From NCBI GenBank assembly GCA_902794535.1, contig CADBHQ010000011.1:1-64000 (forward strand): a DNA stretch of 64,000 bases, written 5' to 3'. The notes below the pieces were generated by a model. It did not search any database. It saw only the letters and a program-made list of their open reading frames with translations, and had not been told where the DNA came from. Of this stretch, positions 17,550 through 28,083 are shown piece after piece (the stretch's first letter is position 1; each line of letters begins with the position of its first letter). The translations under genes and the position numbers were made by a program. This DNA is from Fibrobacter succinogenes (GTDB lineage Bacteria > Fibrobacterota > Fibrobacteria > Fibrobacterales > Fibrobacteraceae).

Positions 17550-18353
17550 TCAAATCTTGCAATCTTTAATTGCCGAAAGCGAACCGGACGAATACGCCTT
17601 CTTGATGCACTCGGCAACAGATTCAGCAAGGTCTACAACTTCTTGAGGAATTTCAATGGGGTTTCCATCGTCATCGGTACTGTCAATTGTATTCGCCTTG
17701 ATAATCGAATCGGCAACAGCCTGCGCAATAGAATCCGCTACCACTTGGGCGATTGAATCGGCGATAGCCTTTTCTTTGGCCCTTCGATCTACAGCATCTT
17801 CATAGACTTTCGCCGGAACGCGGTTCAGCGTGACACCATTCTTACTCACGACCCTGACAAGGCCATCATGGATACCGTAATAGAACGCCGAAATATTACA
17901 TACGTTGTTGTCTTCATTTGCGTTGAACACCACAATGTCGTAATACGTAGAATCACCCACTTTGAGCGAATCCTTGAAACTCAGTTTATAATCATTCTTT
18001 GTCACCGGGAGATCGGGATCATCGAAAATGATTTTTTCATTCAGGGCCGGATTGCAACGGACTACAATGGAACCATCATTCAATTGCTGATCCACATAGA
18101 GCTGCACATCAATGCCAGACGTAAGCGCCTTGGCAGCATAGTACATCTCAGGTTGGTCTTTTGTGCCGAAATCGACATGCTGATTTATCTTGTCGACAAA
18201 GTTGACCGTATCCGCCAAATAGATGACTGTATCCTCGCTAAAACCGTTCTTAGAATCCAGCAACATCTGCACATCTTTGGGAAGCGAAGAACTCTCATCA
18301 TCGCCACAAGCACAAAGAAGCGCCGCAACAGCAAGAAAAAGCACCTTCTTCAT
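17550..18353 (-). CDS. Unknown lipoprotein
   Basis: No family recognised. 267 residues. A lipoprotein signal peptide ends in LLCAC (Cys about residue 16), followed by an acidic Asp/Glu/Ser stretch (GDDESSS). The middle is beta-rich. The C-terminal third contains a heptad-like repeat of ADSIAQ-type units (four copies around residues 195-220), probably a helical stalk, and two late Cys (ECIKKAY, KDCKI). It is coupled to the lipoprotein gene upstream by a one-base TAATG overlap, so the two probably act together at the cell envelope. Confidence 0.75.
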   Translation of the reverse strand: MKKVLFLAVAALLCACGDDESSSLPKDVQMLLDSKNGFSEDTVIYLADTVNFVDKINQHVDFGTKDQPEMYYAAKALTSGIDVQLYVDQQLNDGSIVVRCNPALNEKIIFDDPDLPVTKNDYKLSFKDSLKVGDSTYYDIVVFNANEDNNVCNISAFYYGIHDGLVRVVSKNGVTLNRVPAKVYEDAVDRRAKEKAIADSIAQVVADSIAQAVADSIIKANTIDSTDDDGNPIEIPQEVVDLAESVAECIKKAYSSGSLSAIKDCKI

Positions 18354-18991
18354 TAGTCGTCCTCCTCGTTGATTGCGATGTAGCTACCATCTTCCATCTC
18401 TATTTTCAAAATGCCCTTCTTTGTCTGGTAATACAACTTGGCATCTGATTCAACAGTCTTTGTCTGATATTCACTCTTACGCGGTTGTTCGTATTTGCGC
18501 CCATCAACTACAGCGACATTGGTATACGTGACCCCATTTACTTCCATTTTTTCGATATACGACGAATCGTGTGTGTTTTTGAGAGTTTCCGGATTCTTAA
18601 GAGAAAAAACGTACTGACCGAATTCCACCGTAATAGTTTGATTCAATTTATCTTGTTCATTATAGTAGAAGGTTGTCGTTTCCGTAGAAAGAGAAACGGA
18701 ATAGATAGGATACGCTGATTCCAAAATTGTATTCAAATGCTTATAGCACACTTCATCGATATAGTTATCACGATCAATAACAGCGATCGAAAACAGGTAG
18801 CCATCCGAATGCTTGTACGGGATAGTCTTGCCAACTTTATAATTGCCAAATTCTGCGGCAAACCCACTGATTTTCGAATTGTCGCTACACTTGTAATAAT
18901 TGGGTTCAGTCGTTGTCACTTCTCCGCATGCACAAAGAAACGCAAGCGAGAAATTCAACAAAAGCAATGATTTAGTACAAAATTTCATCAT
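18353..18991 (-). CDS. Unknown lipoprotein, partner of the downstream lipoprotein
   Basis: Unrecognised, about 212 residues. The lipobox is FLCAC, followed by GEVTTTEP. The body is beta-rich with Tyr and Thr repeats. The start was placed at the ATG-ATG pair at about 18991; an in-frame ATG at 19060 lies inside the guaB terminator and would spoil the signal peptide. A TATAATTG box sits 4 bases upstream, so the mRNA may be leaderless. It is followed without a gap by another lipoprotein gene. Confidence 0.7.
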   Translation of the reverse strand: MMKFCTKSLLLLNFSLAFLCACGEVTTTEPNYYKCSDNSKISGFAAEFGNYKVGKTIPYKHSDGYLFSIAVIDRDNYIDEVCYKHLNTILESAYPIYSVSLSTETTTFYYNEQDKLNQTITVEFGQYVFSLKNPETLKNTHDSSYIEKMEVNGVTYTNVAVVDGRKYEQPRKSEYQTKTVESDAKLYYQTKKGILKIEMEDGSYIAINEEDD

Positions 18992-19027
18992 ACTACAATT
19001 ATATATTTTTTTCGAAAAAATGAGTAC

Positions 19028-19060
19028 AAAAAAATGCCCCCGGATTTTTTCCGGAGACAT
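19028..19060 (-). terminator. Intrinsic terminator after guaB
   Basis: Minus-strand stem ATGTCTCCGG / CCGGGGGCAT (two T-G pairs), loop AAAAAAT, followed by a T-run. Confidence 0.85.
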
Positions 19061-19086
19061 TTTCTAAACGCTAATCGAAAGCGAAA

Positions 19087-20592
<1,506 letters not shown>

Positions 20593-20632
20593 CTAGCTCT
20601 ATACCGCTAGAAATATTGTAAAAAGTCGGTTT

Positions 20633-21187
20633 TTATTTTCCGTTGTAGCGTTCCATACACTTTTCGATGCCGAGTTTAAAATAGCATTCCACAAGGGCAG
20701 GGACTTTAGCAATCGCCTCGTCAAAGGCCGGGCGGTCTTCGGGCGGGAACTTAGCGAGCACCCAGTTGCTCAAGTCATACTTGGGCGGGCACTTGCCTAC
20801 GCCAAAACGGATGCGCGGGAACTTGTCGCCCACATGCTCAATGATATTGCGGAGCCCATTCTGGCCACCATGACTGCCGTCCTTGCGGCAACGGATACGG
20901 CCTACATCCAAATTAATGTCATCACTGAAAACGAGCAGGTGGTCCACCTTCACCTTGTACCAAGTCATGAGCGCCTGAACCGCCTCTCCAGACAAATTCA
21001 TATAAGTCTGCGGCTTCACCAGCAGGCATTCTTCGCCTGCGATGTTCACCTTCATGGTCAGCGCCTTGTGTTCGCTTTTCCAGTCCTTGCTCGAATCAGC
21101 AAGTTTTTCAACCGCCATAAAACCGGCATTGTGATGTGTGTTAGAATACTGAGTACCAGGATTTCCAAGACCGACGATGATGTACAT
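20633..21187 (-). CDS. pth: Peptidyl-tRNA hydrolase
   Basis: Recycles peptidyl-tRNA released from stalled ribosomes. 184 residues. The N-terminus is MYIIVGLGNPG, then NTHHNAGF with the catalytic His; the family more often has Arg just before that His. The motifs KPQTYMNLSGEA and SDDINLDVGRIRCRKDGSHGGQNGL are complete. The ATG at 21187 was chosen because the Rossmann-like strand begins directly after it; upstream codons to 21256 have no family match. It follows rplY but is separated by a terminator. Confidence 0.96.
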   Translation of the reverse strand: MYIIVGLGNPGTQYSNTHHNAGFMAVEKLADSSKDWKSEHKALTMKVNIAGEECLLVKPQTYMNLSGEAVQALMTWYKVKVDHLLVFSDDINLDVGRIRCRKDGSHGGQNGLRNIIEHVGDKFPRIRFGVGKCPPKYDLSNWVLAKFPPEDRPAFDEAIAKVPALVECYFKLGIEKCMERYNGK

Positions 21188-21267
21188 AACAGGTATGAGG
21201 TCGCGCCAAAGGCGCTTTGAGGTGTGAGGTAAACGGTAATATAGTAAATAGCTCATGCTTCGAGCCT

Positions 21268-21302
21268 AAAAAAATGACCTGCCTGCACGGAGCAGACAGG
21301 TC
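21268..21302 (-). terminator. Intrinsic terminator after rplY
   Basis: Minus-strand GACCTGTCTGC / GCAGGCAGGTC stem (one T-G pair), short loop, then ATTTTTTT. Confidence 0.85.
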
Positions 21303-21324
21303 CAATTTCGATTGCTTGGAGCAA

Positions 21325-21942
21325 TTACTTAGCTTCGGCAGCCGGAGCAGCAGCATCAGCGGCAGCAGCGTCATCAGCCTTCTTACCGCTCTTGGCAGTA
21401 ATGGTGAAGATCACGGTGCGCGGCTGGCAAGCGAGTTCGATACCGTCAGCGAGCTTGAGATCCTTGGCGTAGAAGGTCGTCGGAGCCGGGAATTCGGAGA
21501 TGTCCATTTCGAGGATAGCCGGAATCTTGGTCGGAACAGCAGCGAGCTGGATGTAGCGGTTCTGCTGAGCGAAAGTACCACCCTGGGTCTTAACGCCAAC
21601 CGGAAGACCGTTCAACTTAACCGGAACGCGAACCTTAACCTTGGAGGCTTCGTCGATCTTGATGAAGTCGATGTGTTCGATTTCCTGAGAAATCGGGTTC
21701 TTCTGGTAGTTGTAAATTACGGCAGCGTTGCCGGCCTTGCCATCAATTTCCAGGTCGAGAAGCGTGTAACGCTTACCCGGGGCGAGAACCTTGCGAACAT
21801 CGATTGCGCTAACGCTGATATTCACAGACTCTTGACCCTTACCATAATAGACAGCCGGGATCTTGCCTTCCTTGCGGAGACGGGCGCAGTCGCGGCTCTT
21901 GCCTAGCACTCTCGAGGTTGCTGCGAGTTTTGTGAGTTCCAT
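21325..21942 (-). CDS. rplY: 50S ribosomal protein L25, long CTC-type
   Basis: Binds 5S rRNA in the large ribosomal subunit. 205 residues, the long form with an N-terminal L25 domain (about residues 1-95; RDCARLRKEGKIPAVYYG) and a C-terminal TL5/CTC beta domain. It ends in an Ala/Asp-rich tail (ADDAAAADAAAPAAEAK). A GGAGT site precedes the ATG. It lies just downstream of tRNA-Gln on the same strand. Confidence 0.95.
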   Translation of the reverse strand: MELTKLAATSRVLGKSRDCARLRKEGKIPAVYYGKGQESVNISVSAIDVRKVLAPGKRYTLLDLEIDGKAGNAAVIYNYQKNPISQEIEHIDFIKIDEASKVKVRVPVKLNGLPVGVKTQGGTFAQQNRYIQLAAVPTKIPAILEMDISEFPAPTTFYAKDLKLADGIELACQPRTVIFTITAKSGKKADDAAAADAAAPAAEAK

Positions 21943-21981
21943 AATTTTACTCCAATTAAGTAAATGGTTAAAAAAAATTCA

Positions 21982-22053
21982 TTGGGGTAGCTGGATTCGA
22001 ACCAACGAATAACGGAATCAAAATCCGTTGTCTTACCACTTGACGATACCCCA
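21982..22053 (-). tRNA. tRNA-Gln (anticodon TTG)
   Basis: 72 bases. The acceptor stem TGGGGTA pairs with TACCCCA. The anticodon stem is ACGGA / TCCGT with loop TTTTGAT, giving anticodon TTG. The T-arm contains GGTTCGAATCC. The CCA end is not encoded. It sits between ispE and rplY on the same strand. Confidence 0.95.
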
Positions 22054-22084
22054 ATGGTGGCGCAAATATATCAAAGGGTTAAGG

Positions 22085-22951
22085 CTAAAAACCTTCAAAA
22101 AAGCGGGTTACAACCTGGTACCTGGAGATGGGTTTCAGCTCTTCGGCAGCCTCTTTTGCCTGCTTTCGGGTTTCAAAGACGCCAAAAACCGACGCACCCG
22201 ACCCCGACATCAGGACGGAGGTTGCTCCCAGGCGCTTAAACTCGTTCTTCATTTCTTGAACGAGGGGGTGCTTGGGGAATACCGATTCTTCAAACGCATT
22301 GAAAGTGTTTGCGAGCGCAAAGTCGATTGATGCGGCCTTGCCCGTGCGCATGCACTTGGACTTGTAAGTTTCCCAGCGGTCCGGGCCGGACTTGGGCACG
22401 CCAGCGTAGGCATCCTTGGTCGGAACGGAATCGAGCGGAGTGGCCACCAGCAGGTACTGTTCGTCGTTCAACTGCAACGGCTTCACAAAAGTGAGTTTTT
22501 CGCCAATACCTTCGGCCATGGCGGTACCGCCACGAACCAGGAAGGGAACATCTGCTCCAAGTTTCGCCCCAATTTCTTCGAGCTTTTCAAATTTGAATTT
22601 GAGCTTCCACAGCTGGTTCAACAAACGAAGCGTTGCAGCAGCATCTGCAGAACCACCGCCAAGGCCTGCACCCAGGGGCATTACTTTGTTCAAATAAATA
22701 TCTGCACCGAGGGTCGTACCCGATTCTTGCTGCAAGAGCTTAGCGGCCTTGTAAACCAAGTCCGTTTCCAGCGGATAATTCTGCGGTTCGTTGTAGCAAA
22801 GCGTAATTCGACCATCCTGGCGCGGTTCGGCGCTTACAGTGTCACCTGCGTCGATGGTCTGGAAGAGGGTGCCCAAATCATGGTAGCCATCTTCACGTTT
22901 ACGAATAACATCCAAAAACAAATTAATCTTGGCAGGAGCGTATTCTTTCAT
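22085..22951 (-). CDS. ispE: 4-diphosphocytidyl-2-C-methyl-D-erythritol kinase
   Basis: GHMP-family kinase of the MEP isoprenoid pathway. 288 residues. The N-terminal substrate motif APAKINLFLDV is followed by REDGYHDL and the ATP-binding loop PLGAGLGGGSADAAATL (about residues 93-109). The C-terminal motif SVLMSGSGASVFGVF is also present. The ATG at about 22951 was chosen because APAKINL normally lies 5-8 residues from the start; the frame upstream is unrelated. A TATTTTTG box lies 14 bases before this ATG. The tRNA-Gln follows directly. Confidence 0.95.
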   Translation of the reverse strand: MKEYAPAKINLFLDVIRKREDGYHDLGTLFQTIDAGDTVSAEPRQDGRITLCYNEPQNYPLETDLVYKAAKLLQQESGTTLGADIYLNKVMPLGAGLGGGSADAAATLRLLNQLWKLKFKFEKLEEIGAKLGADVPFLVRGGTAMAEGIGEKLTFVKPLQLNDEQYLLVATPLDSVPTKDAYAGVPKSGPDRWETYKSKCMRTGKAASIDFALANTFNAFEESVFPKHPLVQEMKNEFKRLGATSVLMSGSGASVFGVFETRKQAKEAAEELKPISRYQVVTRFFEGF

Positions 22952-23099
22952 GCCGTTAAACTTAGCAAAAATATTCCAATTTGGAATACCTAGGAAAAAC
23001 TTTTCATTACCGTAAAAAAAAAACAATATATATTAGGGGATGATAGTTTCTAACTATTAAATAAGCCCAAAGCTTGTAAAACCAAAAGAAGAGAAAATT

Positions 23100-23507
23100 A
23101 TGAAGAAAATCGTTTTCACCATTTTCTTTTGCCTTGCCACATTGGCGGCGGAAGCCCAGATCGACAAAATTCTAGGACCATGGACCGCCATCGACCCCGA
23201 TACCGACAAGCCTTACGCCACCGTACTCATCTATAAAAGCAGCAACGGGCTGTATTACGGCAAACTCACCGAAATTCTGGATTCCGACGACCCAGCCGAT
23301 CAAAAGCTCATCGGCACCATCATCATCAAGGACATGAAAGAAGATGACGGTATGCTGAAGGGTGGCTCCATTTACGACCCCGAAGAAAACAAGACCTACC
23401 ATGGAAAGATATCACTTACCAAGGACGGTCGCCTAGAAATGCGCGGTTCGCTTGACCGCTGGGGACTTTTGGGCGCCACGGAATATTGGAAACGCAGTAA
23501 AAAGTAA
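23100..23507 (+). CDS. DUF2147 secreted protein
   Basis: Small exported protein, 135 residues. The signal peptide ends ATLAAEAQ (about residue 20). The mature part is the DUF2147 beta-barrel-like fold (GPWTAIDPDTDKPYATVLIY, then LKGGSIYDPEENKTYHGKI and RGSLDRWGLLG). Its function is unknown. It is the first gene of a rightward operon with LolA-like, MMPL, DUF1302-like and outer-membrane genes; the role may be lipid-related but is not established. Confidence 0.85.
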   Translation: MKKIVFTIFFCLATLAAEAQIDKILGPWTAIDPDTDKPYATVLIYKSSNGLYYGKLTEILDSDDPADQKLIGTIIIKDMKEDDGMLKGGSIYDPEENKTYHGKISLTKDGRLEMRGSLDRWGLLGATEYWKRSKK

Positions 23508-23531
23508 AAAAAGATGGAATAAGGAGAAAAT

Positions 23532-24320
23532 ATGAAGAATCTGTTTATTGAAGTGCTCGGCACCAGTTTATTGTATGCGGCAACCACCTTTGCCCAGTCG
23601 GCAAACGAAATCGCCAAGAAAGTCCACGACTTGCCGTCCGGAAAAACATCGTCTGGAACCATTTCAGTTACCCTAATTGACAAAAACGGAAAGACACGCA
23701 ACCGAGAAATCGCATCTTACACCATGAAGGACGGCTCCACCGACAAGACGGTCCTCGTTTTCAAGACACCCAGGGACGTGGCAGGAATCAGCTACCTCAC
23801 CTACGACTACCCCGACAAGGCCGACGGAACCACCGTAGATAGCGACAGCTGGATCTACCTACCGGCCATGAAAAAGGTGCGCCGAGTTTCAGGTTCCAGC
23901 AAGGACGACGACTTCCAGGGGACAGACTTTACTTACGACGACTTGGGCACCCGCAGTCTTTCCAAGGACAACTTCGCCATTCTCGGCGAAGAGAAGGTGA
24001 ACGGAATTGACTGCTGGATTCTCGAAGCCAAGGCAAAGGATCCCAAAGCAAAAGTAAGCCGTCGCGTGTCCTGGGTGAACAAGAAGACTTACGTAATCCA
24101 CAAGGGCGAATACTTCGACAAGCAGAATCGTCTGCAAAAGACACTCGTTGCCGAAAACATTCAGCAAGTGAACGGCTACTGGACCTCTCTCAAGATGACC
24201 ATGACCAACGTCCAAACAAACCACAAAACCGTCTACGAAATCAAGAACCTTAAGTACGACGAAAAAGTAAACGAAAGCTACTTTACAGTCAGCGCGTTGG
24301 AACGTGAACAGGTCAAATAA
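23532..24320 (+). CDS. LolA-like outer-membrane lipoprotein-sorting family protein
   Basis: Periplasmic lipid- or lipoprotein-binding protein, 262 residues, with a signal peptide ending TTFAQ. The fold-defining segments TMKDGSTDKTVLVFKTPRDVAG, read in two overlapping parts, and SWIYLPAMKKVRRVSGSS match the LolA-like family normally encoded next to MMPL/RND permeases. A GGAG site precedes the ATG. It lies 2 bases before the MMPL gene, so the two probably form a transport unit, with this protein as the periplasmic carrier. Confidence 0.85.
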   Translation: MKNLFIEVLGTSLLYAATTFAQSANEIAKKVHDLPSGKTSSGTISVTLIDKNGKTRNREIASYTMKDGSTDKTVLVFKTPRDVAGISYLTYDYPDKADGTTVDSDSWIYLPAMKKVRRVSGSSKDDDFQGTDFTYDDLGTRSLSKDNFAILGEEKVNGIDCWILEAKAKDPKAKVSRRVSWVNKKTYVIHKGEYFDKQNRLQKTLVAENIQQVNGYWTSLKMTMTNVQTNHKTVYEIKNLKYDEKVNESYFTVSALEREQVK

Positions 24321-24322
24321 AA

Positions 24323-26722
24323 ATGAGGGTTTCTAGAATCAATCAGTTTTTCCGCAAGGCCGGGGCCACCCAGATTCGTTACCGTTGGCCCATTCTTGCC
24401 ATACTCTTCGTTATCACCGTAATCTGCAGTTTCGGTCTTGTCCATTTCGCGCTCTCGCGTGGCGAAGAGGGCTGGTTTGGCGATTCCGACGAAATCACCA
24501 TTAATACGAAAAAATACGAACAGGTCTTCGGAAACCTGAACAGCATCGGAGTACTCCTCGTAAAACAAGACGATGGAGATGTCTTTAGCGAAGAGATCCT
24601 GAATGTCATCGACAAAATCGGGACTCGGTTACAAGACGAAATTCCGTTTGCGAACCGACTTACCTCGATTATCAATGTCAATATTCCCGTAGGCAATGAA
24701 GAAGGTTTCGAAATCGTCAAGCCTTTCGAGAACGGAATCCCCTCGGACTCCGCAGAACTCGCCAAGGCGCGTGCCCTCGTGATGCGCGGGAACGAAAAAA
24801 CGAACGCCCTCATCAATGCACTCGTCAGCGACGACGGACGCGAAACCTGGATTTCCTTGTCGCTCCACCCGTTCGAAGGCAAGGAACTTGAAGAAAAATT
24901 CGAAGGCGACGTAGAAGAAGTCAACCTAGCTATCGGCTACAAGCTGATGGAAATTATGGAAAGCGACGAATTCCAGAACAAGGACTATAAACTGTATGGC
25001 GGAGGAATCCCGTTCGACAGCGCCTGCGAAGACCGTTACGAAATCCCCGAATACGGCATTAGGGTGCTATGTAGCATCGGCGTGATGCTTTTATTCCTGG
25101 CACTTTTCTTGCGCAATTTCTTTGGCGTTTTCGTTCCGGCAATCACTACCCTCAGCGCCATTGCCTCGGTATTTGGCGGCATGGCCCTTTTCGGAGTAAA
25201 GGCAGATTCTACGCTCGTCACTTTGCCTGTCGTTCTGGGCATGGCATTAGCCGTTGGCTATTCGGTGCATTATATAAACATGTTCAAGTTGCAATTTAGA
25301 CGCACCGGCATCCGTAAAGAATCAGCTATCAGATGCATCGAAGAATGTGGTTGGCCGGTACTATTTACAGTGCTTACGACCATGGCTTCGTTTATCAGTT
25401 TCCTGTTTGTCGACATGAAACCCCTTGTATGGATGGGTAAAGCCGCAGCCCTTGTGGTGCTCGCAATTTACCTCTATGTAACAATCCTGATTCCAATTCT
25501 ACTGTCGTTCGGCAAGAACGGTGTGCCCGATACTACTAGCAAAGACGGAGCGACAAAACTGGACAAGGTGTTTTCAGCCTGGTCCGATCTCGTCTATAAA
25601 AGAAAATGGCCCTTTATTGTGGCTGCAGCCCTGATTATTGCAGCATTTATTCCGGGAATGTTCAAGATTACGGCGCAACTGGACTACCTGAGTATTTCGG
25701 GCGACAAGGTTCCCTATGTGCAAGAAATCAAGAAAATGCTAAAGACTAAGCTCGGAAACCAGTACAGCTATTCCATCATGATCTCTTTTGACGAAGAAGG
25801 CGCATTCAAGAAGCCCGAAAACATGAAAGCACTTTTGGAACTCGAAGATTACGTAGGCTCCCTTTCGCTTACCAAGTGGTCGGGTGGAAAGCCGCGCGTG
25901 ACCTCGGCGACAAGCATCTTGAAAGAAATGAATCGCGCATTGAACGAAGGCAAAGATTCGCTTTACGCCGTTCCCGAAGACGAATACGTGCTTGCGCAGC
26001 TGATGGAACTTTCGTCTATCGAAATGCGCGAAGACTTTAGCGAAACGATGGACGAAGAATTCAGAATTACAGAAGTCAGCGTGGACATGACCCAATTCGC
26101 TACCGAAGAAGCGCTCCAAAACATGAACGCTTTAAAGGCTAAACTCGCCGAATTGTTCCCGAACGCCCAATGCACACTGCTTGGCGACATGATCCGCTAT
26201 TCCGAAATGAGCAATCGCATTGTTTTTGGCGGTCTAAAATCCTTCGGATTTTCGCTCATCATCATCGCCATCATGCTAATGTTTGCATTCTCCAGCTTCA
26301 AGCTTGGAATTATCGGCATGATTCCGAACGTGGCCCCTGTCATTTTGGTGGGCGGTGTCATGGGATACTTTGACTTTGCGCTGGACTTTAGCACTGTCAC
26401 CGTGATGCCCTTGGTGTTGGGTATTGCCGTAGACGACACAATCCACTTGACCACACACTTGAAAGTCCGATACGAAGAATGTGGTTCCCTACCGAAGGCA
26501 ATGGAAGCGACCTTCCGCGAAATTGGGGCATCGATGTTCCAGACCACGTTGATTCTATGTGCAATGTTCGGTGTTTATCTGTTTAGCCCCTTACGTTTCT
26601 TGATGGTACTCGGCCTGCTAATCATTGTTGGCCTTTCAAGCGCCTTGCTCGCCGACTATACGATTACACCCGCACTTCTGCAAGTGACAAAGCCGTACGG
26701 CAAAGAAAAGGAGAAAGCATGA
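24323..26722 (+). CDS. MMPL/RND-family membrane transporter
   Basis: Predicted proton-driven exporter of a hydrophobic substrate. 799 residues with two repeats. Each repeat has one N-terminal membrane helix (about 20-43 and 434-455), a periplasmic domain, and five clustered helices (about 250-390 and 635-790). The second cluster carries LVLGIAVDDTIHLTTHLK and the first VLGMALAVGYSVHYINMF; both match MMPL/SSD motif D, though only the second keeps the Asp pair. The downstream gene starts inside its stop (ATGA overlap). Substrate unknown; context with LolA-like and DUF1302-like partners suggests lipid or lipoprotein traffic between membranes. Confidence 0.88.
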   Translation: MRVSRINQFFRKAGATQIRYRWPILAILFVITVICSFGLVHFALSRGEEGWFGDSDEITINTKKYEQVFGNLNSIGVLLVKQDDGDVFSEEILNVIDKIGTRLQDEIPFANRLTSIINVNIPVGNEEGFEIVKPFENGIPSDSAELAKARALVMRGNEKTNALINALVSDDGRETWISLSLHPFEGKELEEKFEGDVEEVNLAIGYKLMEIMESDEFQNKDYKLYGGGIPFDSACEDRYEIPEYGIRVLCSIGVMLLFLALFLRNFFGVFVPAITTLSAIASVFGGMALFGVKADSTLVTLPVVLGMALAVGYSVHYINMFKLQFRRTGIRKESAIRCIEECGWPVLFTVLTTMASFISFLFVDMKPLVWMGKAAALVVLAIYLYVTILIPILLSFGKNGVPDTTSKDGATKLDKVFSAWSDLVYKRKWPFIVAAALIIAAFIPGMFKITAQLDYLSISGDKVPYVQEIKKMLKTKLGNQYSYSIMISFDEEGAFKKPENMKALLELEDYVGSLSLTKWSGGKPRVTSATSILKEMNRALNEGKDSLYAVPEDEYVLAQLMELSSIEMREDFSETMDEEFRITEVSVDMTQFATEEALQNMNALKAKLAELFPNAQCTLLGDMIRYSEMSNRIVFGGLKSFGFSLIIIAIMLMFAFSSFKLGIIGMIPNVAPVILVGGVMGYFDFALDFSTVTVMPLVLGIAVDDTIHLTTHLKVRYEECGSLPKAMEATFREIGASMFQTTLILCAMFGVYLFSPLRFLMVLGLLIIVGLSSALLADYTITPALLQVTKPYGKEKEKA

Positions 26723-28065
26723 AACGATTCACCGCCCTCGGTTTAGCTTTTGCCGCAACCGTTTGCGCCCAAGAAACAGTCTTCTTGGGTAGCCTTACTT
26801 CGCAGGCCGGGGTAGGACTTCCGAACACACACCACAACAAGGGTGACTTTCTACTCGGCCAAACCACTTTCGACGGCACAATCAAATCGTACCTGGACGA
26901 AGCCATGGTCTATGTGAACGCCCAGATTGTCCACGACGCCTTAGGCGCACAATCGACAAACGGCTCATCCGCATTCGTTGCCGATGACGGCACCTTCGCC
27001 TTAAAACTCCGCGAAGCCTATATCGACTGGAAGGGCGAAATGCTTGCACTCCGTATCGGTCGCCAAGTTGTTTCATGGGGCAAGGCCGACGACATCCAGA
27101 TTACCGATGTACTCAACCCGAGAGACGAATCAAGCTTTGTCGCAAGTGACTACAACGAGTCTAAACTCGGAATTGACGCCGTACGTCTTTCACTCTTGAC
27201 CGAAAAGACTCAAATCGATGCGTACTGGATTCCGTTTTTCACGCCAAGTATTCTCCCACTCGCGAGTGGAAACCCGCTCAACAGTCAAGTTTTCCCAAGA
27301 AAATTTGATGGATCGAGAGTTGGTGTTCCAGAAAAGTACAACGATTTCGAACTTCCAGAAAAGAAACTTTCTAAGAGCGAACTAGCCTTGCGGGCAAGCG
27401 CCTACACGTCGTTCGCGGACCTGTCTCTATATGGATTTTACGGGTGGGATGACCTTCCGCTTATCAAGTATTCTCCCTACATAAACGAATTCTACGAGGA
27501 AAACGATTTAGACACCCTTCTTGTTTCCGGTGAATACAAGAGGATGTACATGGTCGGTGCCGACGCCGCAATTCCTTACGGAGACCTTGTATTCCGATTC
27601 GAAGGCGCTTTTTTCCCAAAACGGCATATCCAAACAACCGCTTATTACCAAATAGAAAAATTCGTTAACGAAAACAAGATTCCTACAAGCGAGCGAAAGA
27701 ATCAAGCCGTAGGCCTCGCGGGCCTCGACTGGACACCGAGCGGGGGCTGGACCATTACCGCACAGTACGTGATGGATAAAATTTTCGATTACAACGACAA
27801 CCTTGACAGAAGAGATTACGAGCATCAGGCGACATTAAGTATCGAAAAGTCCGTCTTAAATGAGACACTGACACTCATGGCATCGGGGGCACTAGACCTG
27901 CGATATTTCTCCAGCGCAAGCGAACTTGAAATCGACTACAAGCTGACCGACGCCATCACGCTGAATCTGATCGGGGACCTGTACTTTAGAGGGTATAAAT
28001 ACGGAATGTACGGCGAATACCGCGATTATAGCAGTGTCACTTTCAAAGGAAAAATGTCATTCTAA
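26719..28065 (+). CDS. DUF1302-like outer-membrane protein
   Basis: 448 residues with a signal peptide ending TVCAQ. The body reads as an outer-membrane beta-barrel and has the DUF1302-type segment LREAYIDWKGEMLALRIGRQ followed by VVSWGKADDIQITDVLNPRD (about residues 98-135). The last residue is Phe, as for BAM-inserted barrels. It overlaps the MMPL gene by 4 bases. In other phyla DUF1302 proteins are encoded with RND/MMPL permeases and a periplasmic partner, which matches this operon. Confidence 0.8.
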   Translation: MKRFTALGLAFAATVCAQETVFLGSLTSQAGVGLPNTHHNKGDFLLGQTTFDGTIKSYLDEAMVYVNAQIVHDALGAQSTNGSSAFVADDGTFALKLREAYIDWKGEMLALRIGRQVVSWGKADDIQITDVLNPRDESSFVASDYNESKLGIDAVRLSLLTEKTQIDAYWIPFFTPSILPLASGNPLNSQVFPRKFDGSRVGVPEKYNDFELPEKKLSKSELALRASAYTSFADLSLYGFYGWDDLPLIKYSPYINEFYEENDLDTLLVSGEYKRMYMVGADAAIPYGDLVFRFEGAFFPKRHIQTTAYYQIEKFVNENKIPTSERKNQAVGLAGLDWTPSGGWTITAQYVMDKIFDYNDNLDRRDYEHQATLSIEKSVLNETLTLMASGALDLRYFSSASELEIDYKLTDAITLNLIGDLYFRGYKYGMYGEYRDYSSVTFKGKMSF

Positions 28066-28083
28066 CGTTCTGGAGGGGAAAGC

